Source: an uncultured Flavobacterium sp. (GTDB lineage: Bacteria; Bacteroidota; Bacteroidia; Flavobacteriales; Flavobacteriaceae). From it: a DNA stretch of 64,000 bases. The stretch lies in NCBI RefSeq assembly GCF_946478785.1, contig NZ_CAMLDD010000029.1:1-64000 (forward strand), written 5' to 3'. The position numbers and the translations under genes are program-made. The notes under the pieces are model-generated. The model made no database searches and had not been told where the DNA came from. It saw only the letters and a program-made list of their open reading frames with translations. Shown here piece after piece: positions 16,643 to 26,364 of this stretch (position 1 is its first letter; every line of letters begins with the position of its first letter).

Positions 16643-16668
16643 AGTACGTAAAAGTACGTATACGTAGT
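16643..16668. repeat. Triple TACGTA palindrome cluster
   Basis: TACGTA occurs three times within 22 nt (16645-16650, 16655-16660, 16661-16666), the last two abutting, the first two each preceded by AG. Each copy is self-complementary, and the cluster lies about 36 nt upstream of the sdh -33 element. This spacing suits a transcription factor site. The rest of the 362-nt gap between mvaS and sdhC is AT-rich with two divergent promoters. Confidence 0.45.
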
Positions 16669-16703
16669 CTATTTTAAAATCATTATAAATAACAACGAAA
16701 TGG

Positions 16704-16734
16704 TTGTAGTTGATGTGTAATTGGTTTATTTTTG
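16704..16734 (+). promoter_or_regulatory. Predicted promoter of the sdhCAB operon
   Basis: TTG (16704-16706), 20 nt, then TATTTTTG (16727-16734), 33 nt before the sdhC ATG. This is a close match to the Bacteroidota primary promoter. Confidence 0.6.
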
Positions 16735-16767
16735 CTTAATTTTTTAAAACAAACTACTTAAATTCTT

Positions 16768-17433
16768 ATGGCACAATCTGCACAATTGAATTCTTCCATC
16801 TTAAAGAAAGTGGCTATGGCACTTTCGGGAATATTCTTAATTACGTTTTTAGCGCTGCATGTTACCTTAAATTTCGTTTCTATTTTTGGTGAAGATGCCT
16901 TTAACACGGCTTCTCACTTTATGGGTTACAATCCGCTAATTCAATATGTAATGCAACCCGTTTTGGCAATCGGAGTAATTTTCCATTTCGTAATGGGATT
17001 TGTACTATCGATTCAAAACAGAGCTGCAAGACCAATTGCTTATGCAAATTACAACGGAGCTGCAAATGCTTCATGGAGTTCCAGAAATATGATTATTTCA
17101 GGATTGGTTATTTTAGCTTTCTTAGGATTACATTTTTATGACTTCTGGTATCCTGAAGTTGCCTACAAATATATTGCAGGTACAGAACCTGATGCTACAA
17201 GGTACTATGGAGAGTTAGTCCATAAATTTCATGATCCGATTCGTACAGGAATATACTGTATTTCTTTTGTGCTTTTAGGATTTCACCTTTGGCACGGATT
17301 CGGTTCATCTCTTCAGTCTATGGGGATGCACAACAAATATTCAAGATTTTTGGCAAAAGTTGGTTATTGGTTCGCAATTGTAGTTCCGGCACTTTTCGTG
17401 ATTATCGCATTATTTCATCATTTCAATAATTAA
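16768..17433 (+). CDS. sdhC: Succinate dehydrogenase cytochrome b subunit
   Basis: A 221-residue integral membrane haem protein with five hydrophobic segments, including [78 protein letters not shown] and [15 protein letters not shown]. Conserved histidines in [22 protein letters not shown] and FHLWHGF are the expected ligands for the two b haems of type B succinate:quinone oxidoreductase, where a single subunit replaces SdhC plus SdhD. It anchors SdhA/SdhB and passes electrons to menaquinone. It starts the operon 11 nt before sdhA. Confidence 0.95.
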   Translation: MAQSAQLNSSILKKVAMALSGIFLITFLALHVTLNFVSIFGEDAFNTASHFMGYNPLIQYVMQPVLAIGVIFHFVMGFVLSIQNRAARPIAYANYNGAANASWSSRNMIISGLVILAFLGLHFYDFWYPEVAYKYIAGTEPDATRYYGELVHKFHDPIRTGIYCISFVLLGFHLWHGFGSSLQSMGMHNKYSRFLAKVGYWFAIVVPALFVIIALFHHFNN

Positions 17434-17444
17434 TATCAATTATA

Positions 17445-19445
17445 ATGGCATTAGATTCAAAAATTCCAAATGGTCCTATAGCGGACAAATGGACAAATTA
17501 TAAAGATCATATTAATTTAGTAAATCCGGCTAACAAACGTAATTTAGATATTATCGTTGTTGGTACAGGTTTGGCTGGAGGTTCTGCAGCGGCAACTTTG
17601 GCTGAGTTAGGATATAACGTAAAAGCATTTTGTTTTCAGGATTCACCTCGTCGTGCGCACTCTATTGCGGCACAAGGTGGTATCAATGCAGCAAAAAATT
17701 ATAAAGGAGATGGTGACTCCGTTTACAGATTGTTCTACGATACTGTAAAAGGGGGTGACTACCGTGCACGTGAGGCAAACGTTCACCGTTTGGCTGAAGT
17801 TTCGGCAAACATTATCGACCAGTGTGTGGCTCAAGGGGTGCCATTGGCTCGTGAATATGGCGGACTTTTGGATAACCGTTCTTTTGGAGGGACTTTGGTT
17901 TCCCGTACATTTTATGCACAAGGGCAAACCGGACAGCAATTATTGTTAGGAGCTTATTCTGCAATGAATCGTCAGATTGGCCGTGGAAAAGTAAAAATGT
18001 ACAACCGTCACGAAATGCTTGATTTAGTAATCGTAAACGGAAAAGCGAGAGGTATTATCGCTCGTAACTTAATTACAGGAGAAATAGAAAGACATTCTGC
18101 TCACGCGGTAGTTATTGGTTCAGGAGGATACGGAAACGTATTTTTCCTTTCGACTAACGCTATGGGAAGTAACGCAACAGCAGCCTGGAAAATACATAAA
18201 AAAGGAGCGTTTTTCGCAAATCCTTGTTACACACAAATTCACCCAACCTGTATTCCGGTTTCAGGAGATCACCAGTCAAAACTGACTTTGATGTCTGAAT
18301 CTCTACGTAATGACGGTCGTATTTGGGTACCAGCAAAATTAGAAGATGCACAGGCAATTCGTGAAGGAAAGAAAAAAGCAACAGATTTATCTGAAACCGA
18401 AAGAGATTATTTCTTAGAAAGAAGATATCCTGCTTTTGGTAACCTCGTACCTCGTGATGTTGCATCACGTGCTGCAAAAGAAAGATGTGATGCCGGTTTT
18501 GGAGTTAACAAGACAGGTGAAGCAGTTTATCTTGATTTTGCTGCCGCTATCGAACGTTATGGAAAAGAAGCGGCTTATGTAAAAGGTTTGGATGCTAATG
18601 ATACAACATTAGTTACTAAATTAGGAGCTGACATCGTAAAAAGCAAATACGGAAACTTATTCCAAATGTATTACAAAATCGTGGATGAGAATCCATATAC
18701 TACACCAATGATGATTTACCCTGCGGTTCACTACACAATGGGTGGAACATGGGTTGATTATAATTTAATGACTACCATTCCGGGATGTTTCTCGATTGGA
18801 GAATCTAACTTCTCAGACCACGGAGCAAACAGACTTGGAGCTTCTGCTTTGATGCAAGGTTTGGCTGATGGATATTTTGTTCTTCCTTATACTATCGGAG
18901 ATTATTTGGCTCCGGATATTAAAATGGGACCAATTTCTACAGATTTACCGGAATTCGTAGCAGCAGAGAAAGAAGTAAAAGATCAAATCGACAGGTTTAT
19001 CAATAATAAAGGAACACATTCTGTAGATTATTTCCATAAGAAATTAGGGAAAATCATGTGGGATAAAGTAGGAATGGCTCGTAACGAAAAAGGATTAAAC
19101 GAAGCTATTGTAGAAATTGCTGCTTTACGCGAAGAGTTTTACAGAGACGTAAAAGTTCCTGGAAGCGCTGACGGATTTAATCAGGAATTAGAGAAGGCGA
19201 CTCGTGTTGCCGATTTCTTAGAACTAGGAGAATTGTTTGCAAAAGATGCTTTACACCGTAACGAATCTTGTGGAGGTCACTTCCGTGAAGAATACCAGAC
19301 AGAAGAAGGAGAAGCACTTCGTGATGACGAAAACTTTGCATACGTAGCAGCTTGGGAATACAAAGGAAAACCAAGTGATGCCGTATTACACAAAGAACCT
19401 CTGGTTTACGAAAACATTAAATTAGTTCAAAGAAGTTATAAATAG
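17445..19445 (+). CDS. sdhA: Succinate dehydrogenase/fumarate reductase flavoprotein subunit
   Basis: A 666-residue catalytic subunit. The FAD-binding Rossmann motif reads [18 protein letters not shown] (residues about 38-55). The covalent FAD histidine lies in [15 protein letters not shown], and active-site segments include [21 protein letters not shown] and [14 protein letters not shown]. It oxidises succinate to fumarate in the TCA cycle. Length fits the larger Bacteroidota/Wolinella-type subunit. It is co-transcribed with sdhC (11 nt upstream) and sdhB (75 nt downstream), the latter gap being occupied by a short repeat. Confidence 0.97.
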   Translation: MALDSKIPNGPIADKWTNYKDHINLVNPANKRNLDIIVVGTGLAGGSAAATLAELGYNVKAFCFQDSPRRAHSIAAQGGINAAKNYKGDGDSVYRLFYDTVKGGDYRAREANVHRLAEVSANIIDQCVAQGVPLAREYGGLLDNRSFGGTLVSRTFYAQGQTGQQLLLGAYSAMNRQIGRGKVKMYNRHEMLDLVIVNGKARGIIARNLITGEIERHSAHAVVIGSGGYGNVFFLSTNAMGSNATAAWKIHKKGAFFANPCYTQIHPTCIPVSGDHQSKLTLMSESLRNDGRIWVPAKLEDAQAIREGKKKATDLSETERDYFLERRYPAFGNLVPRDVASRAAKERCDAGFGVNKTGEAVYLDFAAAIERYGKEAAYVKGLDANDTTLVTKLGADIVKSKYGNLFQMYYKIVDENPYTTPMMIYPAVHYTMGGTWVDYNLMTTIPGCFSIGESNFSDHGANRLGASALMQGLADGYFVLPYTIGDYLAPDIKMGPISTDLPEFVAAEKEVKDQIDRFINNKGTHSVDYFHKKLGKIMWDKVGMARNEKGLNEAIVEIAALREEFYRDVKVPGSADGFNQELEKATRVADFLELGELFAKDALHRNESCGGHFREEYQTEEGEALRDDENFAYVAAWEYKGKPSDAVLHKEPLVYENIKLVQRSYK

Positions 19446-19449
19446 TAAT

Positions 19450-19474
19450 TAGTCCAAAGTCCCTAGTCCAAAGT
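19450..19474. repeat. Direct repeat in the sdhA-sdhB gap
   Basis: TAGTCCAAAGT occurs twice (19450-19460, 19464-19474), followed by imperfect ACTTT-containing copies up to about 19507. Simple A/T-rich arrays of this kind, built on AGTC/GACT words, are frequent between Flavobacterium genes. No function can be assigned. Confidence 0.5.
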
Positions 19475-19520
19475 TACAGGCTTTAGACATTCGACTTTAT
19501 GACTTTCAAACTAAAAAAGT

Positions 19521-20267
19521 ATGAAACTTACATTAAAAATATGGCGTCAGAAAAACGCCCAGGATAAAGGGGGAATTGTTGATTACCCAATCGACGGAAT
19601 CGAACCGGATATGTCTTTCCTTGAAATGCTTGACGTTCTTAACGAAGGGCTAATCAACAAAGGGGAAGAGCCAGTAGCATTTGATCATGATTGTCGTGAA
19701 GGAATCTGCGGAATGTGTTCTTTATTTATCAACGGAGAAGCACACGGACCAGACAGAGGCGTAACGACTTGTCAATTACACATGCGTATGTTTAAAGATG
19801 GTGACACGATTTTTATCGAGCCATTTAGAGCAAAAGCTTTCCCGGTAATTAAAGATTTAGTGGTTGACAGAAGTTCTTTTGACAGAATTCAACACGCAGG
19901 AGGATTTATCTCGGTAAATACTTCAGGAAATACAATTGATGCCAATACAATTCCGATTAACAAAGATGATGCAGATAAATCATTTGATGCAGCAGCTTGT
20001 ATTGGTTGTGGAGCTTGTGTGGCAACTTGTAAAAACTCATCGGCAATGCTGTTTGTTGGTGCAAAAGTATCTCAATATGCTTTGTTGCCACAAGGTAAAG
20101 TTGAAGCTACAGAACGGGTATTAAATATGGTTCACCAAATGGATTTAGAAGGTTTTGGTAACTGTACCAACACCGGAGCTTGTGAAGTAGAATGCCCTAA
20201 AGGAATTTCTCTTGAAAATATTGCACGTATGAACCGTGAATATTTGGCAGCAAGCTTAAAAGGATAA
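19521..20267 (+). CDS. sdhB: Succinate dehydrogenase iron-sulfur subunit
   Basis: A 248-residue protein with an N-terminal plant-type ferredoxin domain whose [2Fe-2S] cysteines lie in [13 protein letters not shown] and TTCQLH. A C-terminal domain carries [14 protein letters not shown] and [13 protein letters not shown] for the [4Fe-4S] and [3Fe-4S] clusters. It passes electrons from the SdhA flavin to the SdhC haems. Length and cluster pattern fit Bacteroidota SdhB/FrdB. It is the last gene of the operon; a GAAA-loop terminator follows 36 nt after the stop. Confidence 0.97.
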   Translation: MKLTLKIWRQKNAQDKGGIVDYPIDGIEPDMSFLEMLDVLNEGLINKGEEPVAFDHDCREGICGMCSLFINGEAHGPDRGVTTCQLHMRMFKDGDTIFIEPFRAKAFPVIKDLVVDRSSFDRIQHAGGFISVNTSGNTIDANTIPINKDDADKSFDAAACIGCGACVATCKNSSAMLFVGAKVSQYALLPQGKVEATERVLNMVHQMDLEGFGNCTNTGACEVECPKGISLENIARMNREYLAASLKG

Positions 20268-20303
20268 ATTCAATTTGTCATTTAGACTTATGATATAAAA
20301 GCG

Positions 20304-20330
20304 TCCCGAGAAATCGGGACTTTTTTTTTG
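20304..20330 (+). terminator. Terminator of the sdhCAB operon
   Basis: GTCCCGA-GAAA-TCGGGAC, a 7-bp stem with a stable GNRA loop, followed by nine T. The 214 bases from here to 20544 hold one promoter box and nothing else recognised. Confidence 0.9.
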
Positions 20331-20503
20331 CATACATTTTGTTTAACAGAATTGAAGATGAATAACTCGTTGATGTGTATCATTTTTTTATTGGAACAAT
20401 AGGCAGTTAATTAATAAATTTTGTCACGTAAAGTGTTGATTAATAACCCGTTACTAAGAGTGTTTTTTTAATAGAATTTTCTTAATAATTTATTGCATTA
20501 TTC

Positions 20504-20511
20504 TATATTTG
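20504..20511 (+). promoter_or_regulatory. Predicted -7 promoter element
   Basis: TATATTTG, an exact TAnnTTTG match, lies 33 nt upstream of the ATG at 20545. Confidence 0.5.
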
Positions 20512-20544
20512 CACCTTTATAAATTAATGTAAAATCGTATAAAA

Positions 20545-21252
20545 ATGAAAAGAATAAATGTACTATTGATTCTATTGGTTTTGTTTATTGCTCCTTTAGC
20601 ACACTCACAAATAATATTCAGGTTTGGGCTAGGAGAACAAGAAGCAAATGGAATCGTATTTAAGAAAGATAAACAGCAGATAAGTGGAGAAGTAAATTTT
20701 CCAAAATTTAAGGATAAAAAAGTCAAAATTAAAGTGGATGGAAAGAATCAGAAATTAGTAAGTGCAGATATTGATTCTATTCAGATTTTTGATATTAGTA
20801 AGAAGCAGGTTTATACTTTTGTGAGAACAAAAACCAAACGTTATAAGTCAAAAGGGACAGAGTTTAAAGTTATTGATGAAGGTTGGATTTGTTTAATAAA
20901 AAAAGGTAAGACTTCACTTTATCTTGGTGGTTTGGAATACGGAATAAAAAAAGATTCGATGAGGGTTGTTACACACGATTTTAATTATTATTTAAAAAAG
21001 AAAACGGATGATTTTCCTATTTTGGTTTCAACGGCCGTAAATGGTGGAGGTATAGGTTTTAATGTTTTTTTCAAGGAATATGGTCAATATTATTTTAGTG
21101 ACAACCCAGTTATAGTAGAAAAAATTAAAAATAAAGAATATAAATATGAAGATATTCAAAAGGTAGTTGATTATTACAATAGACAGAACAGTGCTGTTAA
21201 AAAACCTAAGAGTGATACTCAAACTACTACTACTAAAAAGAAGAAAAAGTAA
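20545..21252 (+). CDS. Secreted hypothetical protein with Lys-rich tail
   Basis: A 235-residue protein with a clear Sec signal peptide (MKRINVLLILLVLFIAPLAHSQ, probable cleavage after Ser21). The mature part is basic and strand-rich, with FPKFKDKKVKIKVDGKNQKL and a region GGLEYGIKKDSMRVVTHDF, and ends in a low-complexity tail (TQTTTTKKKKK). It probably acts in the periplasm or on the outer-membrane inner face. No known domain is recognised. It precedes another exported protein by 147 nt. Confidence 0.75.
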   Translation: MKRINVLLILLVLFIAPLAHSQIIFRFGLGEQEANGIVFKKDKQQISGEVNFPKFKDKKVKIKVDGKNQKLVSADIDSIQIFDISKKQVYTFVRTKTKRYKSKGTEFKVIDEGWICLIKKGKTSLYLGGLEYGIKKDSMRVVTHDFNYYLKKKTDDFPILVSTAVNGGGIGFNVFFKEYGQYYFSDNPVIVEKIKNKEYKYEDIQKVVDYYNRQNSAVKKPKSDTQTTTTKKKKK

Positions 21253-21399
21253 ACTTAAATTTTAGAAATCAGTTAATCTCCGCAATGGCAGGATAGTATA
21301 ACATAAAATACAATACAAGCCAAATAATTTTGTGACTTGTTTAATAAAGATGTTTATTTAAGTATATATGTTCAATAATTTTGATAAGTTAAATTAAAA

Positions 21400-21945
21400 A
21401 TGAAAAAAATAATAATTTTATGTTTTTTGTTATTTACTGGGAATCTATTTTCACAAGCTTGGGATGATGTCTTTGATTCTAAATATTCTGTTGGAGTTTC
21501 ATTTCAGGAGAAAGGGATGGGTGCAGAAATTGGTTATGATAATGGAATTTCTGACTATTTGTCCGTTGGATGTGTTTTCGGTTATGTGTTTCAAACAGAT
21601 GAATTGCCAGCCATATATGATGATTGGGGACAAAACATTAATGACGGTAATAATGTTGATAGTTTTGAAAAAATTAATATGGCATTTTCCTTAGATCTAC
21701 ATCTAACGCCATTTTTTAAAATGGATGGAGAATCTATTGATATGTATGTGGGAGCATCTGGTGGAATTAATGGTGTCGGAACAGAAGCAGGGTTTAAGTA
21801 TTTTTTCACGGAAAATCTAGGGCTGTATTTAAAAGGATATTACCCAATTATAGCTGATAAATTTTTTGTAGATAAATCTCATAAAAAGTATTATGATTTT
21901 TACCTCCAGCCTACTGCAAGTGTAGGAATCTCTTTTACTTTATAG
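21400..21945 (+). CDS. Exported protein, probable small outer-membrane beta-barrel
   Basis: A 181-residue protein with signal peptide MKKIIILCFLLFTGNLFSQA. The mature chain alternates hydrophobic and polar residues in short strands (YSVGVSFQEKGMGAEIGYDN, LSVGCVFGYVF, MYVGASGGINGVGTEAGFKYF, LGLYLKGYYPI) and ends with FYLQPTASVGISFTL. A C-terminal aromatic or leucine strand of this kind is typical of outer-membrane barrels. About eight strands would fit. Function unknown. Confidence 0.7.
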   Translation: MKKIIILCFLLFTGNLFSQAWDDVFDSKYSVGVSFQEKGMGAEIGYDNGISDYLSVGCVFGYVFQTDELPAIYDDWGQNINDGNNVDSFEKINMAFSLDLHLTPFFKMDGESIDMYVGASGGINGVGTEAGFKYFFTENLGLYLKGYYPIIADKFFVDKSHKKYYDFYLQPTASVGISFTL

Positions 21946-21997
21946 TTTAAACTTTTGCATGAAAAGAAAGCTTGTAGATTAGCTATATGACAAATAT

Positions 21998-22028
21998 AAA
22001 CGCATTCATTAATTTTGAATGCGTTTTT
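21998..22028. terminator. Bidirectional terminator
   Basis: AAACGCATTC and GAATGCGTTT form a 10-bp stem around a 9-nt loop, with T-runs usable on both strands, between the barrel protein and the convergent hexosaminidase gene. Confidence 0.85.
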
Positions 22029-22034
22029 TGTTTT

Positions 22035-24338
22035 TTATTCGTAATACAATTGCGAAGCGCTAATTTCCTGCTTTTCCTTTCCTTCCTGCTGGATAAAACA
22101 GCTTAAAGTAGTTCCGCCAATCTGATCGAAATAATTGATGTTGATTTTATGAAAACCTTTTTCGAGTTTTACAACTCCGTATGCTTCATTGAGCCAATGT
22201 ATACCATCGTTATTGACGATTAATTCATTATCAATAAAAAGCTTCGATCCGTCATCTGAAAGTGTCGAAAAGGTATAATTTGAAGTTTCAGGAATATAAA
22301 TATATCCTTCAAATTTTAAACCGATATAACGCTCTGTTTTGGTTTTCCATTTCTCGCTGCTGATGACGCCTTCAAAAACTCCTGAACTGGCAGGTTTTGC
22401 TAGTTCTAAATCCTGAACCTGCTGAAATAAGATCCCGGTAAAATACTCATATTTTAACCCCTTTTTGGTAGGTTGTATAGCTAAAGCCGATTTTAAATCC
22501 GGATTTCGAATCAATATTTTATTGATAGAACTTTTTCTTCCGCTTTCGCTAATTTGAACCGTTTTTATAATTCTGAATTCATCTTTTGGAATATTTATCG
22601 TAATCGGTTTTGTATAAAGTTCTGCTGTTTCGTCCGGATTATAACCATCGATTGTATAGAAAATTTGTCCGTTTTTGATAGTTGGTTTTAAATCCAAAAC
22701 ATATTTTGATGCAATTAAAGCGGTTTCATTTGAACCAAAAGGTGTCGGAACTTTATACAATCTCTTCTGTAATTCTAACTTTTCTAAATGATGCGGCATT
22801 CTATCCAGAACAAAATTGTTGTAATTTTTGTTTTGAGGTTCTGTCCAGGTAATTTCCGCCAAGGCAAATAGTCGTGGATATAGCTGATAATTAAGTTTGG
22901 CAGGACTTGTCAAATATTCCGACCAAAGATTCGATTGAACACCCATAATATATTTTTGTTCTTCAACCGTTAAACTGCCAACTGGAGTGGGATTGTAGTT
23001 GTAAATTTTCTCAACAGTAACTAATCTTCCAACGGTTAAGGGTTCATTTGGGGAATAACCCTGATTATAATCTAAATACAGAACTTGTTCCGGATTCATA
23101 ATCACGTTGTGTTTCTGTCTTGCTGCGCTGATTCCGCCAGTTTCTCCTCGCCACGACATTACGGCTGCGTTTGGAGCCAATCCGCCTTCGAGCATTTCGT
23201 CCCATCCTAAAATTTGTCTTCCGTTTGCATTCAGGAATTTTTCTATTCTGGTTGTTAAATAACTTTGCAATTCGTGCTCGTCTTTCAAACCTAAATCTTT
23301 GATTCTCTTTTGACAATTCGGACATTCTTTCCATCTGGTTTTCGGGCACTCGTCTCCGCCAATGTGAATATATTTACTCGGAAATAATGCTATAACTTCT
23401 GTCAAAACATCTTCTAAAAAAGTAAAAGTTTCCTCTTTTCCGGCACAAAAAACATCTTCAAAAACACCCCAATATTCTGCAACTTTATAAGACCGATCCG
23501 GAAAACAGGATAAATTTGGATAAGCAGTAACAGCTGCGGTTGCATGGCCCGGCATTTCTATTTCGGGAATAATATTTACATAATGGGCTTCTGCAAATTT
23601 TACAATGTCTTTGATTTCTTCCTGAGTATAAAAACCTCCGTATGGATTTCCGTCAAAAAAATAAGGAAATCTTTCAAATTTATTCCCAACTAAAGTCTGT
23701 GCTCTTTTCGATCCGACTTCGGTTAATTTTGGATACTTTTTTATCTCGATTCGCCAGCCCTGATCATCCGTTAAATGCCAATGAAAGTTATTTAACTTAT
23801 AGCTGGACATTTCTGCAATAAAATCTTTTATAACATCAACAGTAAAAAAGTGTCGGCAAACATCTAAGTGTAAACCTCGGTAAGCGTACCTTGGCGCATC
23901 TTCGATCGTGATGCATGGCAATTTTATCTCCTGATTCTTTGTTTTATTCGGAAGCATTTGCAATAAACTCTGAACTGCATAAAATAATCCTTCTTCACTT
24001 CCGGTAACGGTTATTTTTTTCGAAGTAATATTGATTTTATATCCTTCTTTTTTTAATGTCGAAGATGGGATTTTAGCAATAAACAAAACTTCAATATTGC
24101 TTTTTTTATTTGATGTATTGGAGTTGATGGCAGATTCAAAAATAGTAGCAGTTTTTTGTTCTTTGGTGCTGTATGTATTGTTTTCGAAAATAACTTTTAT
24201 CTGACCGTTCAGTCGGATACTGTCTCCGGTTGCTTTATAAAAATTAGGTGCCGGAATAATCGAATTGCTATTGGAGAAATTCTGTGCGTTTCCCAACGAA
24301 TATATAAAAACGAAAATGAATAAAAGACTTTTGTTCAT
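22035..24338 (-). CDS. Beta-N-acetylhexosaminidase (GH20) with C-terminal PA14-like domain
   Basis: A 767-residue exported enzyme from ATG 24338, where the signal peptide MNKSLLFIFVFIYSLGNAQ starts; a longer frame from 24437 was rejected. Domains: a GH20b-like domain (about 25-145), then the GH20 barrel (about 150-500) with HWHLTDDQGWRIEI and the catalytic pair Asp329-Glu330 in HIGGDEC. A C-terminal region (about 635-767) resembles PA14 (YIPETSNYTFSTLSDDGSKLFID). It removes terminal GlcNAc/GalNAc from chitin oligomers, glycans or muropeptides. It is divergent from a DeoR regulator and shares TTGCAA-type motifs with its promoter region. Confidence 0.93.
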   Translation of the reverse strand: MNKSLLFIFVFIYSLGNAQNFSNSNSIIPAPNFYKATGDSIRLNGQIKVIFENNTYSTKEQKTATIFESAINSNTSNKKSNIEVLFIAKIPSSTLKKEGYKINITSKKITVTGSEEGLFYAVQSLLQMLPNKTKNQEIKLPCITIEDAPRYAYRGLHLDVCRHFFTVDVIKDFIAEMSSYKLNNFHWHLTDDQGWRIEIKKYPKLTEVGSKRAQTLVGNKFERFPYFFDGNPYGGFYTQEEIKDIVKFAEAHYVNIIPEIEMPGHATAAVTAYPNLSCFPDRSYKVAEYWGVFEDVFCAGKEETFTFLEDVLTEVIALFPSKYIHIGGDECPKTRWKECPNCQKRIKDLGLKDEHELQSYLTTRIEKFLNANGRQILGWDEMLEGGLAPNAAVMSWRGETGGISAARQKHNVIMNPEQVLYLDYNQGYSPNEPLTVGRLVTVEKIYNYNPTPVGSLTVEEQKYIMGVQSNLWSEYLTSPAKLNYQLYPRLFALAEITWTEPQNKNYNNFVLDRMPHHLEKLELQKRLYKVPTPFGSNETALIASKYVLDLKPTIKNGQIFYTIDGYNPDETAELYTKPITINIPKDEFRIIKTVQISESGRKSSINKILIRNPDLKSALAIQPTKKGLKYEYFTGILFQQVQDLELAKPASSGVFEGVISSEKWKTKTERYIGLKFEGYIYIPETSNYTFSTLSDDGSKLFIDNELIVNNDGIHWLNEAYGVVKLEKGFHKININYFDQIGGTTLSCFIQQEGKEKQEISASQLYYE

Positions 24339-24366
24339 AAGGCAATGTTTTAATTTATATATTATA

Positions 24367-24376
24367 TTTTGCAAAA
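24367..24376. promoter_or_regulatory. TTTTGCAAAA palindrome upstream of the hexosaminidase gene
   Basis: A perfect 10-nt palindrome containing the TTGCAA core that also occurs upstream of the permease operon (29398-29403). It lies 29 nt before the hexosaminidase ATG and is a possible weaker binding site of the neighbouring DeoR protein. Confidence 0.3.
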
Positions 24377-24456
24377 AAAATGCAGCTTTAATTTCTTTAC
24401 AAGCCTTTATAATTAAGATATTTTTAAAGATACTCATTTGTTTCAGAATTTGATTC

Positions 24457-24469
24457 GCAATATTATTGC
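24457..24469. promoter_or_regulatory. Candidate DeoR operator GCAATA-T-TATTGC
   Basis: A perfect 13-nt palindrome ending 10 nt upstream of the -7 box of the DeoR gene, so it would cover the -33 region. A near-copy (GCAATAAATTGC) precedes the divergent permease operon 5 kb away. Autoregulation is the simplest reading. Confidence 0.45.
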
Positions 24470-24479
24470 ACTTATTGTT

Positions 24480-24487
24480 TATATTTG
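24480..24487 (+). promoter_or_regulatory. Predicted -7 promoter element of the DeoR gene
   Basis: TATATTTG, an exact TAnnTTTG match, 21 nt before the ATG at 24509 and just downstream of the candidate operator. Confidence 0.5.
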
Positions 24488-24508
24488 CTTTATTAAAAAC
24501 GATTCGAA

Positions 24509-25282
24509 ATGAATGATAATGTATTAGTAAATCTTACTAAGGAAGAACGTAAAAATCATATTTTAAAAGAGATTAACCTGCATACGCGTGTGAGTTTTGA
24601 AACCCTTTCGGCCAAACTTTCCGTTTCAGAAGACACTATCAGACGTGATATTAATGAACTTGAATCAGAATCGTTGTTGATTAAAGTGAAAGGTGGTGCG
24701 ATGACAAAAGCGTACCATCATTCTTCATCAAATCAAACGTATGCCGGCGAAGCAAAACAGATTATTGCGCAAAAAACTGTTGGTTTACTTCATGATGGTA
24801 TGGTTTTATTAATTGGAGGAGGCACTACTATCAGAGAGTTTATCCGATTAATTCCAAACGACATGAATCTTACTATTTTTACGGTAACCGTTTTGTCTGC
24901 CGTAGAACTTTTGGACAAACCCAATGTCAAAACGATCATGATTGGCGGCAGCATTTCGTCTTACAGCCAAATGTGTGTGAGCGGCGATGTTTATAATCAG
25001 TTGGCGAATATTAAAGCTGATTTATTAATTTTAGGAACCAATGCTTTAGACATCGAAGGCGGATTCTCAGATTCTGACTGGGAAACCGTTCAGGTAAAAA
25101 AAGCAATGATTCAGGCTTCTGAAAAAACAGCGATCCTGACTATTTCTGAAAAACTGGACACCGTTCTGAAAATGAAAATTGCCAACTTATCCGAAGTTAA
25201 TTATGTCGTAACCGAAGTAGGTGCCGATCACGAAAAACTGAAATCGTATAAGAAGGCAGTTCCAGATTTGGTTTTTATTTAG
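24509..25282 (+). CDS. DeoR/GlpR family transcriptional regulator
   Basis: A 257-residue repressor-type protein. The N-terminal winged helix-turn-helix (about 10-65) contains RVSFETLSAKLSVSEDTIRRDINELE and the wing VKGGAM. The C-terminal DeoRC ligand-binding domain (about 80-235) contains LLIGGGTTIREFIRLIP and GGSISSYSQMCVSGD. Such regulators sense phosphorylated sugars or related metabolites. It lies between the divergent hexosaminidase gene and the convergent permease/dipeptidase operon. Shared palindromes suggest it controls itself and the operon; the ligand is unknown. Its stop shares TTAG with the stop of the dipeptidase gene. Confidence 0.93.
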   Translation: MNDNVLVNLTKEERKNHILKEINLHTRVSFETLSAKLSVSEDTIRRDINELESESLLIKVKGGAMTKAYHHSSSNQTYAGEAKQIIAQKTVGLLHDGMVLLIGGGTTIREFIRLIPNDMNLTIFTVTVLSAVELLDKPNVKTIMIGGSISSYSQMCVSGDVYNQLANIKADLLILGTNALDIEGGFSDSDWETVQVKKAMIQASEKTAILTISEKLDTVLKMKIANLSEVNYVVTEVGADHEKLKSYKKAVPDLVFI

Positions 25283-26349
25283 TCCCAATTTTTCATCAAA
25301 AAATCAATCCAGTTCTGATGAAAGATCTTTTTTAAATCTGCATCAGAATAACCATTATTTTTAAAGATAAGAACGAGTTTTTGTAAATCGGCGATTGTAT
25401 TTAAATCATACGGAGACTGTTCCGTTCCAAAAGCACCATCTAGATCTGAACCAATACCAATATGATTGGCATTTCCTGCCAACTGGCAAATGTGATCCAT
25501 ATGTTTGAAAACGGTTTCTAAATTGCATTTCATCTCTTTTGGAGTTGAAACACCTCTTTCCCAATTCGGAACCAGCATCCACGCGTCTAAAGCGCCTCCA
25601 ATAACAGCTCCTCTCGAGATTAAAGCCTGAATCATTTCATCGCTGTATTGACGATTATGATCAACCAGATTTCTGCAATTATTGTGGCTTGCCCAAACCG
25701 GACCGTTATAATGATCCAATGCCTGCCAAAAAGCATCATCGCACAAATGCGTTGCATCCAGAATAATATTCAAACGTTCCATTTCTTTTAATAAATCAAG
25801 ACCGTTTTGATTCATTTTTCCAGTAGCATCAGTTCCGTTGGTATAACGTCCGGGACCATAATGGGCAGGACCTATTGCTCTTAATCCGTAGTTATAGGCT
25901 TTTTCTAAATACGAAATATCAAGAATAGAATCGGCACCTTCCAGACTCAAGATGTAACCTATAGGCTTTTTATCGTTTGGAGTTCCGTCATTCCATAAAT
26001 CAATTTGTTTTTGAAGTGATTTTTTATCTGTAATCTGCGTTATTTCACGGGCTTCTTCCATTGCTTTGTACCAGGCAAGCTGACCTTGCGTTTGTGCCCA
26101 GGCCTGTTCAGGAGAATTCCAACCCGGAATACTACTGCCTGGTTTTACAAAACGGGCAATTTGAGTGGCTACTACAATTCCGATATTGCCTTTTCGCAAA
26201 TCAGGGAAAGAAACCGTAGCCCGTTCGCGATCCGGTTTGTCGGTCATTCCTTTTTCCAAATGACGCAAAGTGGCAACGTCGTTTCGAAGATCTCTGTTCC
26301 ATTCCATCGCGTTCATGCTCAGGTCTAAATGGGCGTCTATTATAAACAT
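25279..26349 (-). CDS. Membrane dipeptidase family (M19) peptidase
   Basis: A 356-residue TIM-barrel metallopeptidase. Metal ligands are visible: the H-x-D pair in IIDAHLDLSMN (residues 6 and 8), Glu in YILSLEGAD, and histidines in LDATHLCDDAFWQAL and VWASHNNCRNL. The IGIGSDLDGAFG segment near the C-terminus is characteristic. The family cleaves dipeptides, often with a D-residue in second position. There is no signal peptide, so it is cytoplasmic. It is the last gene of a four-gene operon with a D-amino-acid-type PLP enzyme, RidA and a GntP permease, which suggests it releases D-amino acids from imported or recycled dipeptides (inference). Confidence 0.92.
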   Translation of the reverse strand: MFIIDAHLDLSMNAMEWNRDLRNDVATLRHLEKGMTDKPDRERATVSFPDLRKGNIGIVVATQIARFVKPGSSIPGWNSPEQAWAQTQGQLAWYKAMEEAREITQITDKKSLQKQIDLWNDGTPNDKKPIGYILSLEGADSILDISYLEKAYNYGLRAIGPAHYGPGRYTNGTDATGKMNQNGLDLLKEMERLNIILDATHLCDDAFWQALDHYNGPVWASHNNCRNLVDHNRQYSDEMIQALISRGAVIGGALDAWMLVPNWERGVSTPKEMKCNLETVFKHMDHICQLAGNANHIGIGSDLDGAFGTEQSPYDLNTIADLQKLVLIFKNNGYSDADLKKIFHQNWIDFLMKNWD

Positions 26350-26364
26350 ATTACTACTTGAAAT

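Noticed and set aside
24339..24437. Longer N-terminus of the hexosaminidase
   Set aside because: It would put 33 residues before an evident signal peptide and overlap regulatory palindromes.
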